A DNA stretch of 64,000 nt from Sulfuricurvum sp. (GTDB lineage: Bacteria; Campylobacterota; Campylobacteria; Campylobacterales; Sulfurimonadaceae). Of this stretch, positions 49,709-61,750 are shown piece by piece. The translations under genes were made by a program, and so were the position numbers. Below the pieces are notes generated by a model. The model was not told the DNA's origin, ran no database searches, and saw nothing but the letters and a program-made list of their open reading frames with translations. The stretch lies in the NCBI GenBank assembly GCA_028710885.1, contig JAQTTG010000001.1, positions 62,001-126,000 on the forward strand, given 5' to 3'. Positions within the stretch are counted from its first letter, which is position 1. Each line of letters starts with the position of its first letter.

Positions 49709-50667
49709 TACTTAGCTCCTTCAAAAAAGTTATTTGCATTTAAAGTATCAATGAGAGACTGAACGGATGCGCATGATGCAGCAAACATCTCTTTTTCTGA
49801 GTCATTCAATGTTACTTCAATAATTTTTTCTGCACCATTGGCACCCAACATAACAGGAACACCACTGACAACATCGTGATACCCGTATTCTCCTTCGAGG
49901 TATACAGCACATGGATGGATTTGTTTGGTGTCTTTTAAAATCGCTTCTACCATAATAGCTGTCGCTTTTGCCGGAGCATAGTATGCCGAGCCGGTTTGCA
50001 AAAGGGCTACGATCTCCGCGCCCCCTTTACGTGTACGCTGTACGATTTCATCAATCTCATCCTGGCTTAAAACATCCGAAAGCGGAACACCTGCAACGGT
50101 AGAGTAACGAGGCAATGGAACCATATCATCCCCATGACCACCCATAACCGAAGCACGGATCTGCCCGCCGCCATATCCGAGTTTTTCTTGAATAAATGCT
50201 GCCATACGTGCACTGTCCAAAACCCCAGCCATACCGATGACACGACTACGATCAAAACCACTTTCACGAAGTGCCACATATGTCATTGCATCCAACGGAT
50301 TGGAAACCATAATGACAATTGCATTTGGAGAATATTTTGCGACGCCTTCGATGACTTCTTTAGTGACTTTAGCATTAATCATAAGCAAGTCATCACGACT
50401 CATCCCTGGCAAGCGTGGACTACCTGCAGTGATAACGACCACATCACAATCAGTCAAATCCGCCATAGATTCAGCAACACTTACAACAGAGTGACTCCGT
50501 ACAGCGGCAGCGGCTTGTGACATATCAAGCGCTTTGCCCTTAGCAATTTCAATTTTGTTATCACGTAAAATGATCTCATGACATGAGCCAAGCATTGCAA
50601 GTGAGTAGGCAATCGTTGATCCGACATTTCCTGCCCCAACAATTCCGACACGTTTTCCTTTTACCAT
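49708..50667 (-). CDS. mdh: Malate dehydrogenase
   Basis: [48 protein letters not shown]. Confidence 0.93.
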   Translation of the reverse strand: MVKGKRVGIVGAGNVGSTIAYSLAMLGSCHEIILRDNKIEIAKGKALDMSQAAAAVRSHSVVSVAESMADLTDCDVVVITAGSPRLPGMSRDDLLMINAKVTKEVIEGVAKYSPNAIVIMVSNPLDAMTYVALRESGFDRSRVIGMAGVLDSARMAAFIQEKLGYGGGQIRASVMGGHGDDMVPLPRYSTVAGVPLSDVLSQDEIDEIVQRTRKGGAEIVALLQTGSAYYAPAKATAIMVEAILKDTKQIHPCAVYLEGEYGYHDVVSGVPVMLGANGAEKIIEVTLNDSEKEMFAASCASVQSLIDTLNANNFFEGAK

Positions 50668-50796
50668 TTCCCTACTCCTTGTGTCATATCAGCATTTCTT
50701 ACCAAAGAAACAAAAGACGATTCTATCGCCTTTTATCTATAGAAAACTCTTCTACAGATAAAAAACGATTGGGGTAATTCCCCAATCGATTACACT

Positions 50797-52992
50797 TTAG
50801 ATAGATGCAATAATTTCGTTAAGTGTTGCACTAGGACGCATTGCAGCTGTTACTTTTGTGATATCAGGGTGGTAATAACCACCGATATCTTGAACTTTAC
50901 CTTCTACAGATAAAAGTTCTTCCATGATTTTAGCTTCATTTTCAACCAAAGATGCGGCTACTGAAGCAAATTTACTTGCAAGTTCTGCATCTGTTGTTTG
51001 CTCAGCCAATGCTTTTGCCCAGTATTGAGCCAAGAAAAAGTGACTTGCTTTGTTGTCCGGTTCACCCGCTTTACGTGATGGTTCTTTGCTATTATCCAAA
51101 TAAGCAGCATTTGCTTCATCAAGAGCTGCTGTAAGAGCAGTCAATTTGTTGTCATTTTTCGTTTTGTTAATGTGGCGAAGTGACTCAGCCAATGCCAAAA
51201 ACTCACCCAATGAATCCCAACGAAGGTGACCCTCGTTTACGAATTGCTCAACGTGTTTCGGTGCAGAGCCGCCTGCACCTGTTTCAAACAATCCTCCGCC
51301 TGCAAGAAGAGGAACGATAGAGAGCATTTTAGCCGATGTTCCAAGCTCAAGGATCGGGAACAAGTCAGTCAAATAGTCACGAAGAACGTTACCCGTTGCT
51401 GAAATCGTATTTTGACCCGCACGCACACGTTTCAATGAAAATGCCATAGCAATTTCTGGAGCCATGATATGGTACTCGATTCCACCTTTGTTAAACTCAG
51501 GAAGATATGCATTTACTTTTTTGATAATTTCCGCATCGTGAGCACGGTTTTCATCTAACCAAAATACTACCGGAACATTTTCGATCTCTGCACGCTCTAC
51601 TGCAAGACGTACCCAGTCTTTGATCGGCACATCTTTTGCACGAGACATACGCCAGATATCACCTTTCTCAACGTTAAAGCTCATCAACACGCCACTATCA
51701 TCAGCAACAGTGACAACACCGTCTTCGTGCATTTCAAACGTTGTTGGATGTGAGCCGTACTCTTCTGCTTTTTGCGCCATCAAACCGACATTTGACACTG
51801 AACCCATAGTGGTTACATCGAATTGTCCGTTTTTCTTACAATCTTCGATAATTTCCGAATACATTGTTGCATAACAACGATCTGGAATCGTTACAACACA
51901 TTGTTCTACTTTTCCTGCTGGATTCCACATTTTACCGCCATCACGTACCACAACCGGCAATGATGCATCGATGATCACGTCGTTTGACGCGTGAAGGTTG
52001 GTGATCCCTTTGTCTGAATCAACCATCGCCATAGCCGGTTGTGTCGGATAAACCGCCATGATAGCCGCTTCGATCTCCGCTTTTTTATCTGATGGTAATT
52101 TAGCCAGTTTTTTGTACAAATCGCCTAGACCGAGATTTGGGTTAACACCGATCTCTTTGAAATCTGCCGCGTATTTTTCAAATACGTCTTTGAAAAATAC
52201 AGAAACAGCATGACCGAACATAATCGGATCACTTACTTTCATCATCGTTGCTTTGAGATGGATCGACCAAAGGATATTTTTCTCTTTTGCTTCCGCGATC
52301 GCTTCTTCATAGAACGAACGAAGTGCTTTTGCACTCAAGAACGTACCATCAAGAACTTCACTGTCAACAGCGTTGATCTCTTTGAGCGTTTTTCCATTGA
52401 TTGCGATAACTATTTTACCGTCACCTTTTTTTGTGATTGATTGCTCATTCGCATAAAAATCACCGCTATTCATGTGAGCAACGCGAGTTTTTGAACCTTC
52501 ATCCCATGCACGAAGCTTGTGAGGATTCTTTTTAGCGAAATTTTTAACCGCAAGCGCCGCACGACGATCCGAGTTCCCTTCACGAAGAACCGGATTAACC
52601 GCAGAACCGAGACAGGTTGCATAACGTGCAAAAATCTCTTTTTCTTCGTCCGTTTGTGGCTCTTCAGGATAAGACGGAAGATCATACCCTTGAGATTGAA
52701 GCTCTTCAATACATGCTTTTAACTGTGGGATCGAAGCCGAAATGTTCGGAAGCTTAATGATGTTTCCATCAGGTTGAGTTGCGATAACACCTAATTCAGC
52801 CAAATTATCGGGGATACGCTGAGCGTCTGTCATTCTTTCAGGGAAAGTTGCGATAACACGACCTGCAAGCGAAATGTCACTTGTTGCAACTTCAACGCCT
52901 GCTGCTTGTGTGAATGCATTTACAATAGGAAGAAGCGAATATGTCGCCAATGCCGGTGCTTCATCAATTACTGACCAAATGATTTTTGCCAT
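50797..52992 (-). CDS. icd: Monomeric NADP-dependent isocitrate dehydrogenase
   Basis: 731 aa, IIWSVIDEAPALATYSLLPIV, KGDIWRMSRAKDVPIKDWV. Confidence 0.93.
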   Translation of the reverse strand: MAKIIWSVIDEAPALATYSLLPIVNAFTQAAGVEVATSDISLAGRVIATFPERMTDAQRIPDNLAELGVIATQPDGNIIKLPNISASIPQLKACIEELQSQGYDLPSYPEEPQTDEEKEIFARYATCLGSAVNPVLREGNSDRRAALAVKNFAKKNPHKLRAWDEGSKTRVAHMNSGDFYANEQSITKKGDGKIVIAINGKTLKEINAVDSEVLDGTFLSAKALRSFYEEAIAEAKEKNILWSIHLKATMMKVSDPIMFGHAVSVFFKDVFEKYAADFKEIGVNPNLGLGDLYKKLAKLPSDKKAEIEAAIMAVYPTQPAMAMVDSDKGITNLHASNDVIIDASLPVVVRDGGKMWNPAGKVEQCVVTIPDRCYATMYSEIIEDCKKNGQFDVTTMGSVSNVGLMAQKAEEYGSHPTTFEMHEDGVVTVADDSGVLMSFNVEKGDIWRMSRAKDVPIKDWVRLAVERAEIENVPVVFWLDENRAHDAEIIKKVNAYLPEFNKGGIEYHIMAPEIAMAFSLKRVRAGQNTISATGNVLRDYLTDLFPILELGTSAKMLSIVPLLAGGGLFETGAGGSAPKHVEQFVNEGHLRWDSLGEFLALAESLRHINKTKNDNKLTALTAALDEANAAYLDNSKEPSRKAGEPDNKASHFFLAQYWAKALAEQTTDAELASKFASVAASLVENEAKIMEELLSVEGKVQDIGGYYHPDITKVTAAMRPSATLNEIIASI

Positions 52993-53092
52993 CAGGTTCT
53001 CCTGTTATTTTTTTTATGTAAGCATCATAACACTTACCGCGAGATTTTTTATCTTTGCTCCTCTAAAGGAGATGAAAAGTTGCAAATATGTT

Positions 53093-54058
53093 TCATTTTG
53101 TAGCATTTAGTATGTTTTGATGGTGTGTAGAAAAGTAACTACTATAAATATGCTCACCATTTTTACCTCGTACGAAATAGAGGTAATTCGTATGTGAAGG
53201 ATAGAGTGCTGCTTTAATGGCATCTTTAGAAACATTACATACAGGATAGAGTGGTAAACCATAGTTTTTATACGTATTATAGGGAGTTTTATCAATTCTT
53301 ATTCTGTGTGCAGTAACCTTTTGATGTGAAAATTCCCCATAATTCAATGTGCCATCCATCTGTAAACGCATCTTTTGATGTAAGCGATTATCAATCACTG
53401 AGCTAACCATCGGCATATCTGCCAAAGAAGCAGCCTCTTTTTGTATTACAGATGCTTTTGTTACAATTCGTAACCAATTTTGATTTTCATAACTCTGTTT
53501 ATACTCATCTGCATATTTTTTCATTTTTCTATCAGATTCATTTAAAAGATAAATTATCAAGTCATTTTCGGATATTTCATTTGGAACACTGTAGGTATCA
53601 GGAACAAAATTCCCTTCCTTATAGCGAGCATGTAAAAGATAGGCTTTATTCAATGTATCAAAGTCAAGTGAAAGCTGATCGCTTAACTGGTGCAAAAAAA
53701 CGACTGTTGTTTCTCCTGGAATAAGTGTGATTTCCCTCATGGCCGCTTTTGCAGTTGTAAGTCTGTATAAATATTCAATACGATTCATTTTTTCATTTTT
53801 GATATCAATCCATCCCTGTTGCGGTTTTCCGATCAATCGCAAAATCAAAGCATCAATTGTATGAAGATTTACCCCTGCTTCTTGCAGGTGTGCTATACTT
53901 TTAAATACAGATCCTTGCGGTATATACACAATTTTTGGTGATGTAACGGTAGAAAATAGGTAGCTCATGAAAGAGACAATCACTACGATTATCATTCCTA
54001 AAACCCATCGAAGCATAGTTCTTTTTTTGGGCTTTATTTTTTTACTCGGTTTTTTCAT
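53093..54058 (-). CDS. mltG: Endolytic transglycosylase MltG
   Basis: TKASVIQKEAASLADMPMVSSVIDNRLHQKMRLQMDGTLNYG, PYNTYKNYGLPLYPVCNVSKDAIKAALYPSHTNYLYFV. Confidence 0.9.
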   Translation of the reverse strand: MKKPSKKIKPKKRTMLRWVLGMIIVVIVSFMSYLFSTVTSPKIVYIPQGSVFKSIAHLQEAGVNLHTIDALILRLIGKPQQGWIDIKNEKMNRIEYLYRLTTAKAAMREITLIPGETTVVFLHQLSDQLSLDFDTLNKAYLLHARYKEGNFVPDTYSVPNEISENDLIIYLLNESDRKMKKYADEYKQSYENQNWLRIVTKASVIQKEAASLADMPMVSSVIDNRLHQKMRLQMDGTLNYGEFSHQKVTAHRIRIDKTPYNTYKNYGLPLYPVCNVSKDAIKAALYPSHTNYLYFVRGKNGEHIYSSYFSTHHQNILNATK

Positions 54059-57000
54059 TTTTATCGCTTTGATAGAAGGTATTAAAATTAATCATTTGAC
54101 ATTTAATGGTGTCATTGTAGAGAAATTATATCTCAAATGGGACAATGCGCTCCTTATCAGTGCATCTAAAATTGATCTAAATAATCTCAAAAATAATAAT
54201 ACACCTATCACCCTAAAGCCTCTCTCTAAACTCCCTACACTTATAAAAGAAGCTCAACGTTGGGTCAAGCAAATCGATATTAATACTATTCAATATGATA
54301 ACATTAGTGTTTCTTTACATTATCTAAAAAATTCTTCCGGTGTTTTAACTATACAAAAAAGTATTTATAAATGGAATGGGACATTCTCACTGACACCAGA
54401 AGAATTTAATTTGACTGTACCTTCTTCTAGTTTTGAAGATGCAAATATTTCTGCGATACTAAGCATTAAACTTGCCGAACAAAAATTAAAGGCAAAAGTA
54501 TCAGTTCTCCTTCCTGATACCCCTGAAATTACTATTTTTGCATTAGGGAATAATGATACAATAGATTTAAATATCAAGACTCTTAAAGAATTAACTACAC
54601 TTAAACCACTGGTTCGATTATTAAAGATAGATACTGATATCGAACCTTGGATTGTTAAATATGCCAAAGCATCGTACTTTAGACTTAATTCATTAGAGGG
54701 TAAATTTCATTACGATCATCCCGAAGAGTTAATTCAGAATATACATGCAGATGCAACTGTTATCAGGGGTGAATATACATTTGCACAAGGGTTTGAACCA
54801 ATTAAATCACCTCAGATTAATCTGATTTTTGAAAATGGAAAACTCTATATTAGCCCAATAAATGGTACTTTCTATACACTTCCAACAGAAAAAAGTAATC
54901 TTAATATTGATTTTACTACTCCGCATACAATGTTAAATATTGCGATAAAAACCGCTAATGCAAGTTTAAATGATCCCATATTAAAGCTTTTGAATTTTTA
55001 TAAAATATATTTACCCATCAAACAAACAGTTGGAAGTTGTAATGTTGATCTCAATTTATCAGTCAATCTTTATACGTACGACACTACTGCAAAAGGTACT
55101 TTTATACCAAGCTCATCAGAACTTTTACTCGATCAAACTCCTCTTCGCTCCGAGGGAGGAATCGTTTATCTTGATAATTCAAAAGTTCTCTTTAAAAACT
55201 TTATTGCCCATTACGGAGAAAACGTTGCCAATGCAGAAGTGAATGGTCAATATGATGCTTCGAATAAACATGGCAATGTTATGATTGATGCATACGAAGT
55301 TATTCCTGACAAAAAACATCTTTATCTTTATAATCGATTTCAGCCACTGCATGTAATATATACCATTTCCCCTACTGGTGACAGTTTAGAGGTTATGCCA
55401 TCTGTATGGAATTTTATAGGTGAAACACTCCATATTGACTCGTTTAGTGCTCCATTTGATTATCACAATGCAACTGCGTCTATTCAAGCGGTTGGTTTTA
55501 ATCTATCAGACAAAATCCATGGAAAAATCAATGCAATTTTCAACGGATCAAAAAAAAATACATCCGTACAGATTCATCTGAATGATTTTGATCATGAAGG
55601 AATTAAGCTCATTAGCTCACCCTTTACATTAAATCTACAATACAATCAAGACAATTTGATATTAAGCACATCAGATACTTCGTCGTGGATTATTCATCAA
55701 CTGCCTACTCTTATATCCCCATTTAGTGCAACATTAATTCATGATAATCTTGCATTTGAAAATATTGAAATTGTTTTAGGTGATCTTCTCAAAGGAAACT
55801 TTTCAGGTCAATATCACTTGAATACTCAAAAAGGGACAATTCAACTGAATAATATGCTCCCCATTAATCCAAAAATGCAACCCATAATTGATGCAAAAAC
55901 ATCATTAGTTTTATCACTGGATGCCTCAAATAATGAATTAATATTGGACTCAGAAGCTTTAAATGGACGTTTTGCAACCATGGAAAATGGATGGAAAATT
56001 TCTTTAAATGATATATCTTTGCTTGCAAATAAGTCCCCTATTTTACGTAGATATAATATTGATAAGGGAAATTTAAATATCTATTATACGGGTGAAAGTT
56101 CACGTTATACGTTTGATGGAATCATAAACTACCCCTATGCACTAATGATTATTAATAATCAACCAATTTCACTTTATCGTTTTAGCGGCACATCCCAAGA
56201 GGGAAAATCAACAATACGCGTCAACAACAGGCTATTAATCAGTAGGACAGAAAAAGAAATCGATATTAAAGCTAATAATACAGGTATAAATTTACCTCAA
56301 TTTATAAAATTTCTTTCCGTTCATAAACCAGATACCAAATCTACATCTGAAGCATCTACTAATGACTCATTACCTGTACGTATTCATGCTGCCAATACCT
56401 ACTTATATCTCATGAAAGATCGGAAAATAGTAGCCGATAATTTTGATGCTTTATTACAAGATGACACTATGGATGCTTCCTTGCAGCATATGGGTGGTTC
56501 AGCCGTTTTAAAAATTAGAAAAGGTCTATTTTACATAGACGGATATGATTTTAATGATAAATTTATGGAGCATTTATTTACTTTGAGTGATTTTATCGGT
56601 GGAAAATTTTCATTCGAAGCGAAAGGTGAATTTGAATCTTTTGATGGAATTATGCGTGTCGAAAATACAATACTTAAAGATTATAAAGTACTGAATAATG
56701 TCTTAGCCTTTGTTAATACGATCCCATCCCTCACAACTTTTTCATTACCAAACTATAACACCAAAGGTCTTCCAGTAAAAGAAGGATATGCTCATTTTGC
56801 TTATCAAAACGATAATCTTCATGTTGATAATTTTACATTGAACTCACCCGAAATAAAAATATTCGGTCAAAGCAATGCAGACATGAAAAACCAAACATTG
56901 AATGGAGAACTTACCCTAAAAACAGATCTTGGTTCCAAACTGGGAAAAGTTCCAATGGTTGGTTATATCCTCTTTGGTGAGGATGGTTCGCTCTCGACCA

Positions 57001-57143
57001 CCGTTACACTTAGCGGTAAGCTTGATAATCCAAAAGTTGAAACGGCCATTGCAAAAGAGATTGTAACAGCCCCTTTTAATATTCTGAAACGGACACTGGT
57101 GTTTCCATTTTTATGGATGATGGATGATAAGAAAAAGAAGTAA
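53967..57143 (+). CDS. AsmA/YhdP-like large envelope protein (DUF3971-like)
   Basis: 1058 aa, N-terminal TM, repetitive beta-rich body, AsmA-like C-terminus. Confidence 0.72.
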   Translation: MKETITTIIIPKTHRSIVLFLGFIFLLGFFIFIALIEGIKINHLTFNGVIVEKLYLKWDNALLISASKIDLNNLKNNNTPITLKPLSKLPTLIKEAQRWVKQIDINTIQYDNISVSLHYLKNSSGVLTIQKSIYKWNGTFSLTPEEFNLTVPSSSFEDANISAILSIKLAEQKLKAKVSVLLPDTPEITIFALGNNDTIDLNIKTLKELTTLKPLVRLLKIDTDIEPWIVKYAKASYFRLNSLEGKFHYDHPEELIQNIHADATVIRGEYTFAQGFEPIKSPQINLIFENGKLYISPINGTFYTLPTEKSNLNIDFTTPHTMLNIAIKTANASLNDPILKLLNFYKIYLPIKQTVGSCNVDLNLSVNLYTYDTTAKGTFIPSSSELLLDQTPLRSEGGIVYLDNSKVLFKNFIAHYGENVANAEVNGQYDASNKHGNVMIDAYEVIPDKKHLYLYNRFQPLHVIYTISPTGDSLEVMPSVWNFIGETLHIDSFSAPFDYHNATASIQAVGFNLSDKIHGKINAIFNGSKKNTSVQIHLNDFDHEGIKLISSPFTLNLQYNQDNLILSTSDTSSWIIHQLPTLISPFSATLIHDNLAFENIEIVLGDLLKGNFSGQYHLNTQKGTIQLNNMLPINPKMQPIIDAKTSLVLSLDASNNELILDSEALNGRFATMENGWKISLNDISLLANKSPILRRYNIDKGNLNIYYTGESSRYTFDGIINYPYALMIINNQPISLYRFSGTSQEGKSTIRVNNRLLISRTEKEIDIKANNTGINLPQFIKFLSVHKPDTKSTSEASTNDSLPVRIHAANTYLYLMKDRKIVADNFDALLQDDTMDASLQHMGGSAVLKIRKGLFYIDGYDFNDKFMEHLFTLSDFIGGKFSFEAKGEFESFDGIMRVENTILKDYKVLNNVLAFVNTIPSLTTFSLPNYNTKGLPVKEGYAHFAYQNDNLHVDNFTLNSPEIKIFGQSNADMKNQTLNGELTLKTDLGSKLGKVPMVGYILFGEDGSLSTTVTLSGKLDNPKVETAIAKEIVTAPFNILKRTLVFPFLWMMDDKKKK

Positions 57144-57148
57144 CCTCG

Positions 57149-57865
57149 TTATTCCCCACTAAGTAGCTGAATAGACCAAAAAACGAGAAATCCTGCAAAG
57201 AGCCAAAGGGTCGAAGAGGGCTTCTCCTCGATCGTATGGGCTTCTACCAACAACTCATCCGTTACTAGATACAACAACGCGGCAACACCAAACGCGAGAA
57301 TCGCACTGATGACACTCGTCGATGCACCGGATAAGAGATAATTGCCCAACAGCGTACACGTGAGAACAATACCCGCCAATGCCACACTCATCAGAACAAC
57401 TCTCCACCCTTTTATTGTATTCGATACCAATGACAATCCCAAAAACAACAACTCAACCGACAATCCCAACGCTAAAATGAACCCCGTATTGCCTCCGGCG
57501 GCAAATCCGGCACCGATGATAAAACCATCCACAGATACATCGATAAACGTCGCAGCAATCAATCCGTAATTAAACGCATTGTCCCCTAGATGTTCAGTTT
57601 TTTCTTCCAGACGAATACTCCAGAGCTTCATGATATACATCATGATTCCGCCAAAAGTGAACGCACCGATAATAACCCATGTCGGAGCGTGTTCACGTCC
57701 AATTTCTGGTAAAACTTCAACCGCTAAAGCCGCCAAAACGACTCCGGCTGCAAAATGCTGTATTAAACTTCGCATTTGGTGCGACGGACTCCAATAGAGC
57801 GCCAAAAGACCACCTAAAGAAGCAACAATAGCCGGAATCAGCATTGAGATCCATGGAGACATCAT
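57149..57865 (-). CDS. ZIP-family metal transporter
   Basis: HFAAGVVLAALAVEVLPE, ATFIDVSVDGFIIGAGFA, LGLSVELLFLGLSL. Confidence 0.82.
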   Translation of the reverse strand: MMSPWISMLIPAIVASLGGLLALYWSPSHQMRSLIQHFAAGVVLAALAVEVLPEIGREHAPTWVIIGAFTFGGIMMYIMKLWSIRLEEKTEHLGDNAFNYGLIAATFIDVSVDGFIIGAGFAAGGNTGFILALGLSVELLFLGLSLVSNTIKGWRVVLMSVALAGIVLTCTLLGNYLLSGASTSVISAILAFGVAALLYLVTDELLVEAHTIEEKPSSTLWLFAGFLVFWSIQLLSGE

Positions 57866-57872
57866 AAATCCT

Positions 57873-59069
57873 TTATTCGTTACGCAAAACAGTCAATACA
57901 TCTACTTCAGAAGCTTTCTTAGCCGGATACCAAGAAGATAGCAATACGATTACAAATGCACCGATAATGATCGAAAAGAAATCCATAATGCTCAAATCAA
58001 GCGGTAAATGAGCTGTTGGATAAACGTCAGTAGGAAGAGAAATGATATCAAAAGTTCCCAATACCCACATTCCTAGTAATCCAAAAATAGTCCCTGTTGT
58101 GATTCCAAGTGTGCCTATCACAATCCCTAAAATGAGAAATATCTTTTTTACCTCTTGTTTTGAGGCACCCAATGAAATCAAGAGGGCAATTTCACTGCGT
58201 CGATTCATCACAGTCATCAATAAAGAAGAGATAATATTGATTGCAGCGATTAAAATTATTAGCATCAAAACAATAAATAGTGATGTTTTTTCCATTTTTA
58301 ATGCTGAGAAAAAATTGCCGTTGTCTTCCCACCATCCACGAATTGAAACCGTATCCGGCAATACTGGAGCAATACGGGTAATATCTTTTTCAGGGTTTGG
58401 AGTATAGATGTGAATCCCGTCATAAAGGTTTTCAGGTATTCCTAAAATTCGTTGCAATGAATCAATAGTTGTATAGGAAAATCCTTTATCATAAGCACTT
58501 AACCCTGAATCAAATGTTGAAATGACATTCAAGCGTTTAATTTTAGGAGTTAATGCCAATCCACCCGGCTCCATCTCTGTAAATACATAAGTTAGTTTTT
58601 CACCCTTTTTAAGAAGAAATTCTTCATTTAATGTTTTACCAACCATTACTTGAAAGCCGTTTGGGATTCCTCCCTTTAGTCCTTCGGCGACAATGGAATT
58701 TACTTTAGCTTCTTGAGCAAAATCAACACCGAAAAGATATCCACCTTCCATTTGATCTCCACTGCGTGACAATACTGCAGAAGTGATATAAGGACTAAAT
58801 GAAAGTTCGGGAAATTTGTTCCGCAACTCATTAACCAAATCCGTATTGACTGTACCATAAAATTTAGGTTGGATTGTAAGAGGGTAGTTCATGACCGTGA
58901 GCTTTTTTTTGAACTCATTATCAAAACCGTTCATCAGTGCCATGGCAATGATTAGAACCATCACACCTAGAGCAATTCCGGAGAATGCGAGGAGCGCGGA
59001 GAGGAAAATAAAAGGCTGCTCTTTGTCAAAGCGCAAAAATCGTTTGACTAGATAAGAAACGATATTCAA
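57873..59069 (-). CDS. Lipoprotein-releasing ABC transporter permease (LolC/LolE family)
   Basis: [47 protein letters not shown]...FtsX-like C-terminus. Confidence 0.87.
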   Translation of the reverse strand: MNIVSYLVKRFLRFDKEQPFIFLSALLAFSGIALGVMVLIIAMALMNGFDNEFKKKLTVMNYPLTIQPKFYGTVNTDLVNELRNKFPELSFSPYITSAVLSRSGDQMEGGYLFGVDFAQEAKVNSIVAEGLKGGIPNGFQVMVGKTLNEEFLLKKGEKLTYVFTEMEPGGLALTPKIKRLNVISTFDSGLSAYDKGFSYTTIDSLQRILGIPENLYDGIHIYTPNPEKDITRIAPVLPDTVSIRGWWEDNGNFFSALKMEKTSLFIVLMLIILIAAINIISSLLMTVMNRRSEIALLISLGASKQEVKKIFLILGIVIGTLGITTGTIFGLLGMWVLGTFDIISLPTDVYPTAHLPLDLSIMDFFSIIIGAFVIVLLSSWYPAKKASEVDVLTVLRNE

Positions 59070-61633
59070 GAGGCAAATACCCCTTTTTTAGGTCCTGATT
59101 TGCCACAACAGTTTTTATATTTAAGTCCACTTCCGCATGGGCAGTCATCATTACGAGATATTTTTTTATCTTCTGCTTCACTATCATGATGATTAAGACT
59201 CATTTGATAGGCTTCTTGTTTTTTCTCAATTTCCAACTGACGCGCAAATGCTTCAGCCTCTTCTTCAGCACTATCAACTCTAAAACGGATTACGTGAAGT
59301 GTTTTGATCGTGTCGTATTTAATGGTTTCAACTAACTCACTAAAAAGGTTAAAACTCTCTTTTTTATATTCAACCAACGGATCTTTTTGATTATACGCAC
59401 GCAGTCGAATACCGGTTTTCATACTGTCCATTTGATACAGATGTTCACGCCAAGCTGTATCTAACGTTTTTAGATAAATTTCCCGTTCTATCTCATTTCT
59501 CAGTTTATCGTCAACAACCGACATTTTTTCGTCATATTCAGATTTGAGATAATTTAATAATACTTCACGAATCGATTCTGCACTTTTTTCACTGAAAATT
59601 GCGCTATCAACATCTCCATTTATCTCTTCTTTTAGTGTCAATACCAAACGTTCAAGATCAATCTCATCCTCTGAAATACCATCAAAAATGCCGCAAAAAG
59701 CTAATGTTCGTTCTACATATTCCTTACGTATAGTATCTATTTTATCAGCTATTTGATAAGAAGGATCAAGCAATTCACCACGGAATTTATAAACAATTTT
59801 ACGTTGTTCGTTGGCAACATCATCGTATTCCACAATGTGTTTACGACCTTCAAAATGCATATTTTCGACTTTTTTCTGCGCTTTCTCTACTGCACGTGTT
59901 ACCATAGTCGATTCGATGTATTCACCATCTTCAACGCCTAAACGTTCCATAATCGATTTGATTTTATCGGAGCCAAAAATACGGAGCAGATTGTCTTCGA
60001 GGGAAAGGTAAAACTGACTTGTTCCCGGATCACCCTGACGACCGGCACGTCCTCGAAGCTGATTATCAATACGACGATTCTCATGACGTTCAGTTCCAAG
60101 GATATATAGACCTCCAAGTTCTTTAATCTCATCGCTTACTTTAATATCAACCCCGCGTCCTGCCATATTGGTAGCAATGGTTACTGCACCTTTTTGACCG
60201 GCATTTTTAATAATTTCACCCTCTTGTGTATGGTTTTTAGCATTCAACACCGTATGAGGAATTTTTTCACTTTTTATTAGTTCATGAAGTTTTTCAGATT
60301 TTTCAATCGAAGCCGTACCGATCAATACAGGCTGTCCTTTAGCATGCAATTCTTTAATTTTTGCAATAACTGCCGTAAATTTTTCTGCTTCAGTTTTGTA
60401 AATCAAGTCATTATGGTCTTGACGAATAACTGGAACATTGGTCGGAATAGAGATAACCTCAAGATTATAAATCTGAGCGAACTCTGTTGCTTCTGTTTGT
60501 GCTGTACCAGTCATACCGCCAATTTTTTTATACATGCGAAAATAGTTTTGGTACGTAATATCAGCCAGTGTTTGCGTCTCTTCTTTGATGATGACACCCT
60601 CTTTGGCTTCCAATGCCTGATGAAGCCCTTCTGAATAGCGGCGCCCTTCCGAAAGACGTCCGGTAAATTCATCAACGATAACGATTTGTCCCTCTTGGAT
60701 GACGTAGTCGACATCGATCTCAAAAATATAGTTCGATTTAAGTGCCTGATCGAGGTGATGCGAAAGGGCTGAATTTTCGATACTGTAGAGGTTATCAACA
60801 CCGAAAAGCTCTTCGGCACGTCCAATCCCTTCTTCAGTGATGAGGATAAGGCGGTCTTTTTCATCAACGGTAAAATGCTCGTCTTTTACCAATGCTTTGG
60901 CTACGGCATCGGCACGGGTATAGTTTTCGAGCGTACGATTTGTCGGACCGGAAATAATAAGTGGCGTCCGTGCTTCGTCAATCAAAATCGAATCGACCTC
61001 ATCAACAATAACGTATGCATGAGAACGCTGAACCATATGTTCTTTTGTGTAAGTCATATTGTCGCGAAGATAATCAAATCCAAATTCATTATTGGTACCA
61101 TAGGTAATGTCAGCCGCATATTGCAGACGTTTATCAGACGGATTGTAGCCCCCTTCTAACACGATCCCCGTCTCATATCCTAAAAAAGCATAAAGAGCTG
61201 ACATTTGTGTACCGTCACGCTCTGCCAAATAATCATTGACAGTAACAACATGCACACCCTCACCGGTCATAGCATTTAAAACAACAGGCAAAGTAGCAAC
61301 GAGAGTTTTACCCTCCCCTGTTTTCATCTCAGCAATTCGTCCTTCATGTAAAACCATACCACCAATGAGCTGAACGTCAAAATGACGCATTCCCAGTACA
61401 CGTTTACTCGCTTCACGTGTAATTGCAAACGAATCTACCAAAACATCATTAACAGTGTTAGAACCGCTGCGAACACTTTCTCTGAGTTGTTGAAAAGTAT
61501 TTTGTAGCTCCTCATCGCTCATAGCGCTAAAATGAGGTTCACGTGCATTGATTAAGCCTACACGTTTAATATATTTTTTGATTTCACGATCGTTTTTTGT
61601 ACCAAAAATTTTTCCGACGAGTGATAGGAGCAT
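59066..61633 (-). CDS. secA: Preprotein translocase subunit SecA
   Basis: [46 protein letters not shown]-terminal [14 protein letters not shown]. Confidence 0.97.
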   Translation of the reverse strand: MLLSLVGKIFGTKNDREIKKYIKRVGLINAREPHFSAMSDEELQNTFQQLRESVRSGSNTVNDVLVDSFAITREASKRVLGMRHFDVQLIGGMVLHEGRIAEMKTGEGKTLVATLPVVLNAMTGEGVHVVTVNDYLAERDGTQMSALYAFLGYETGIVLEGGYNPSDKRLQYAADITYGTNNEFGFDYLRDNMTYTKEHMVQRSHAYVIVDEVDSILIDEARTPLIISGPTNRTLENYTRADAVAKALVKDEHFTVDEKDRLILITEEGIGRAEELFGVDNLYSIENSALSHHLDQALKSNYIFEIDVDYVIQEGQIVIVDEFTGRLSEGRRYSEGLHQALEAKEGVIIKEETQTLADITYQNYFRMYKKIGGMTGTAQTEATEFAQIYNLEVISIPTNVPVIRQDHNDLIYKTEAEKFTAVIAKIKELHAKGQPVLIGTASIEKSEKLHELIKSEKIPHTVLNAKNHTQEGEIIKNAGQKGAVTIATNMAGRGVDIKVSDEIKELGGLYILGTERHENRRIDNQLRGRAGRQGDPGTSQFYLSLEDNLLRIFGSDKIKSIMERLGVEDGEYIESTMVTRAVEKAQKKVENMHFEGRKHIVEYDDVANEQRKIVYKFRGELLDPSYQIADKIDTIRKEYVERTLAFCGIFDGISEDEIDLERLVLTLKEEINGDVDSAIFSEKSAESIREVLLNYLKSEYDEKMSVVDDKLRNEIEREIYLKTLDTAWREHLYQMDSMKTGIRLRAYNQKDPLVEYKKESFNLFSELVETIKYDTIKTLHVIRFRVDSAEEEAEAFARQLEIEKKQEAYQMSLNHHDSEAEDKKISRNDDCPCGSGLKYKNCCGKSGPKKGVFAS

Positions 61634-61750
61634 TAGAAGCCTTCATTATGAACAGTATTGAAAAAGTCGCAGATTTTAGCATACGAAATCTATTGTTTTG
61701 GTTAATGAGCATAGGATACAATGTCATAATTCATCATTCAAGGATATTAT

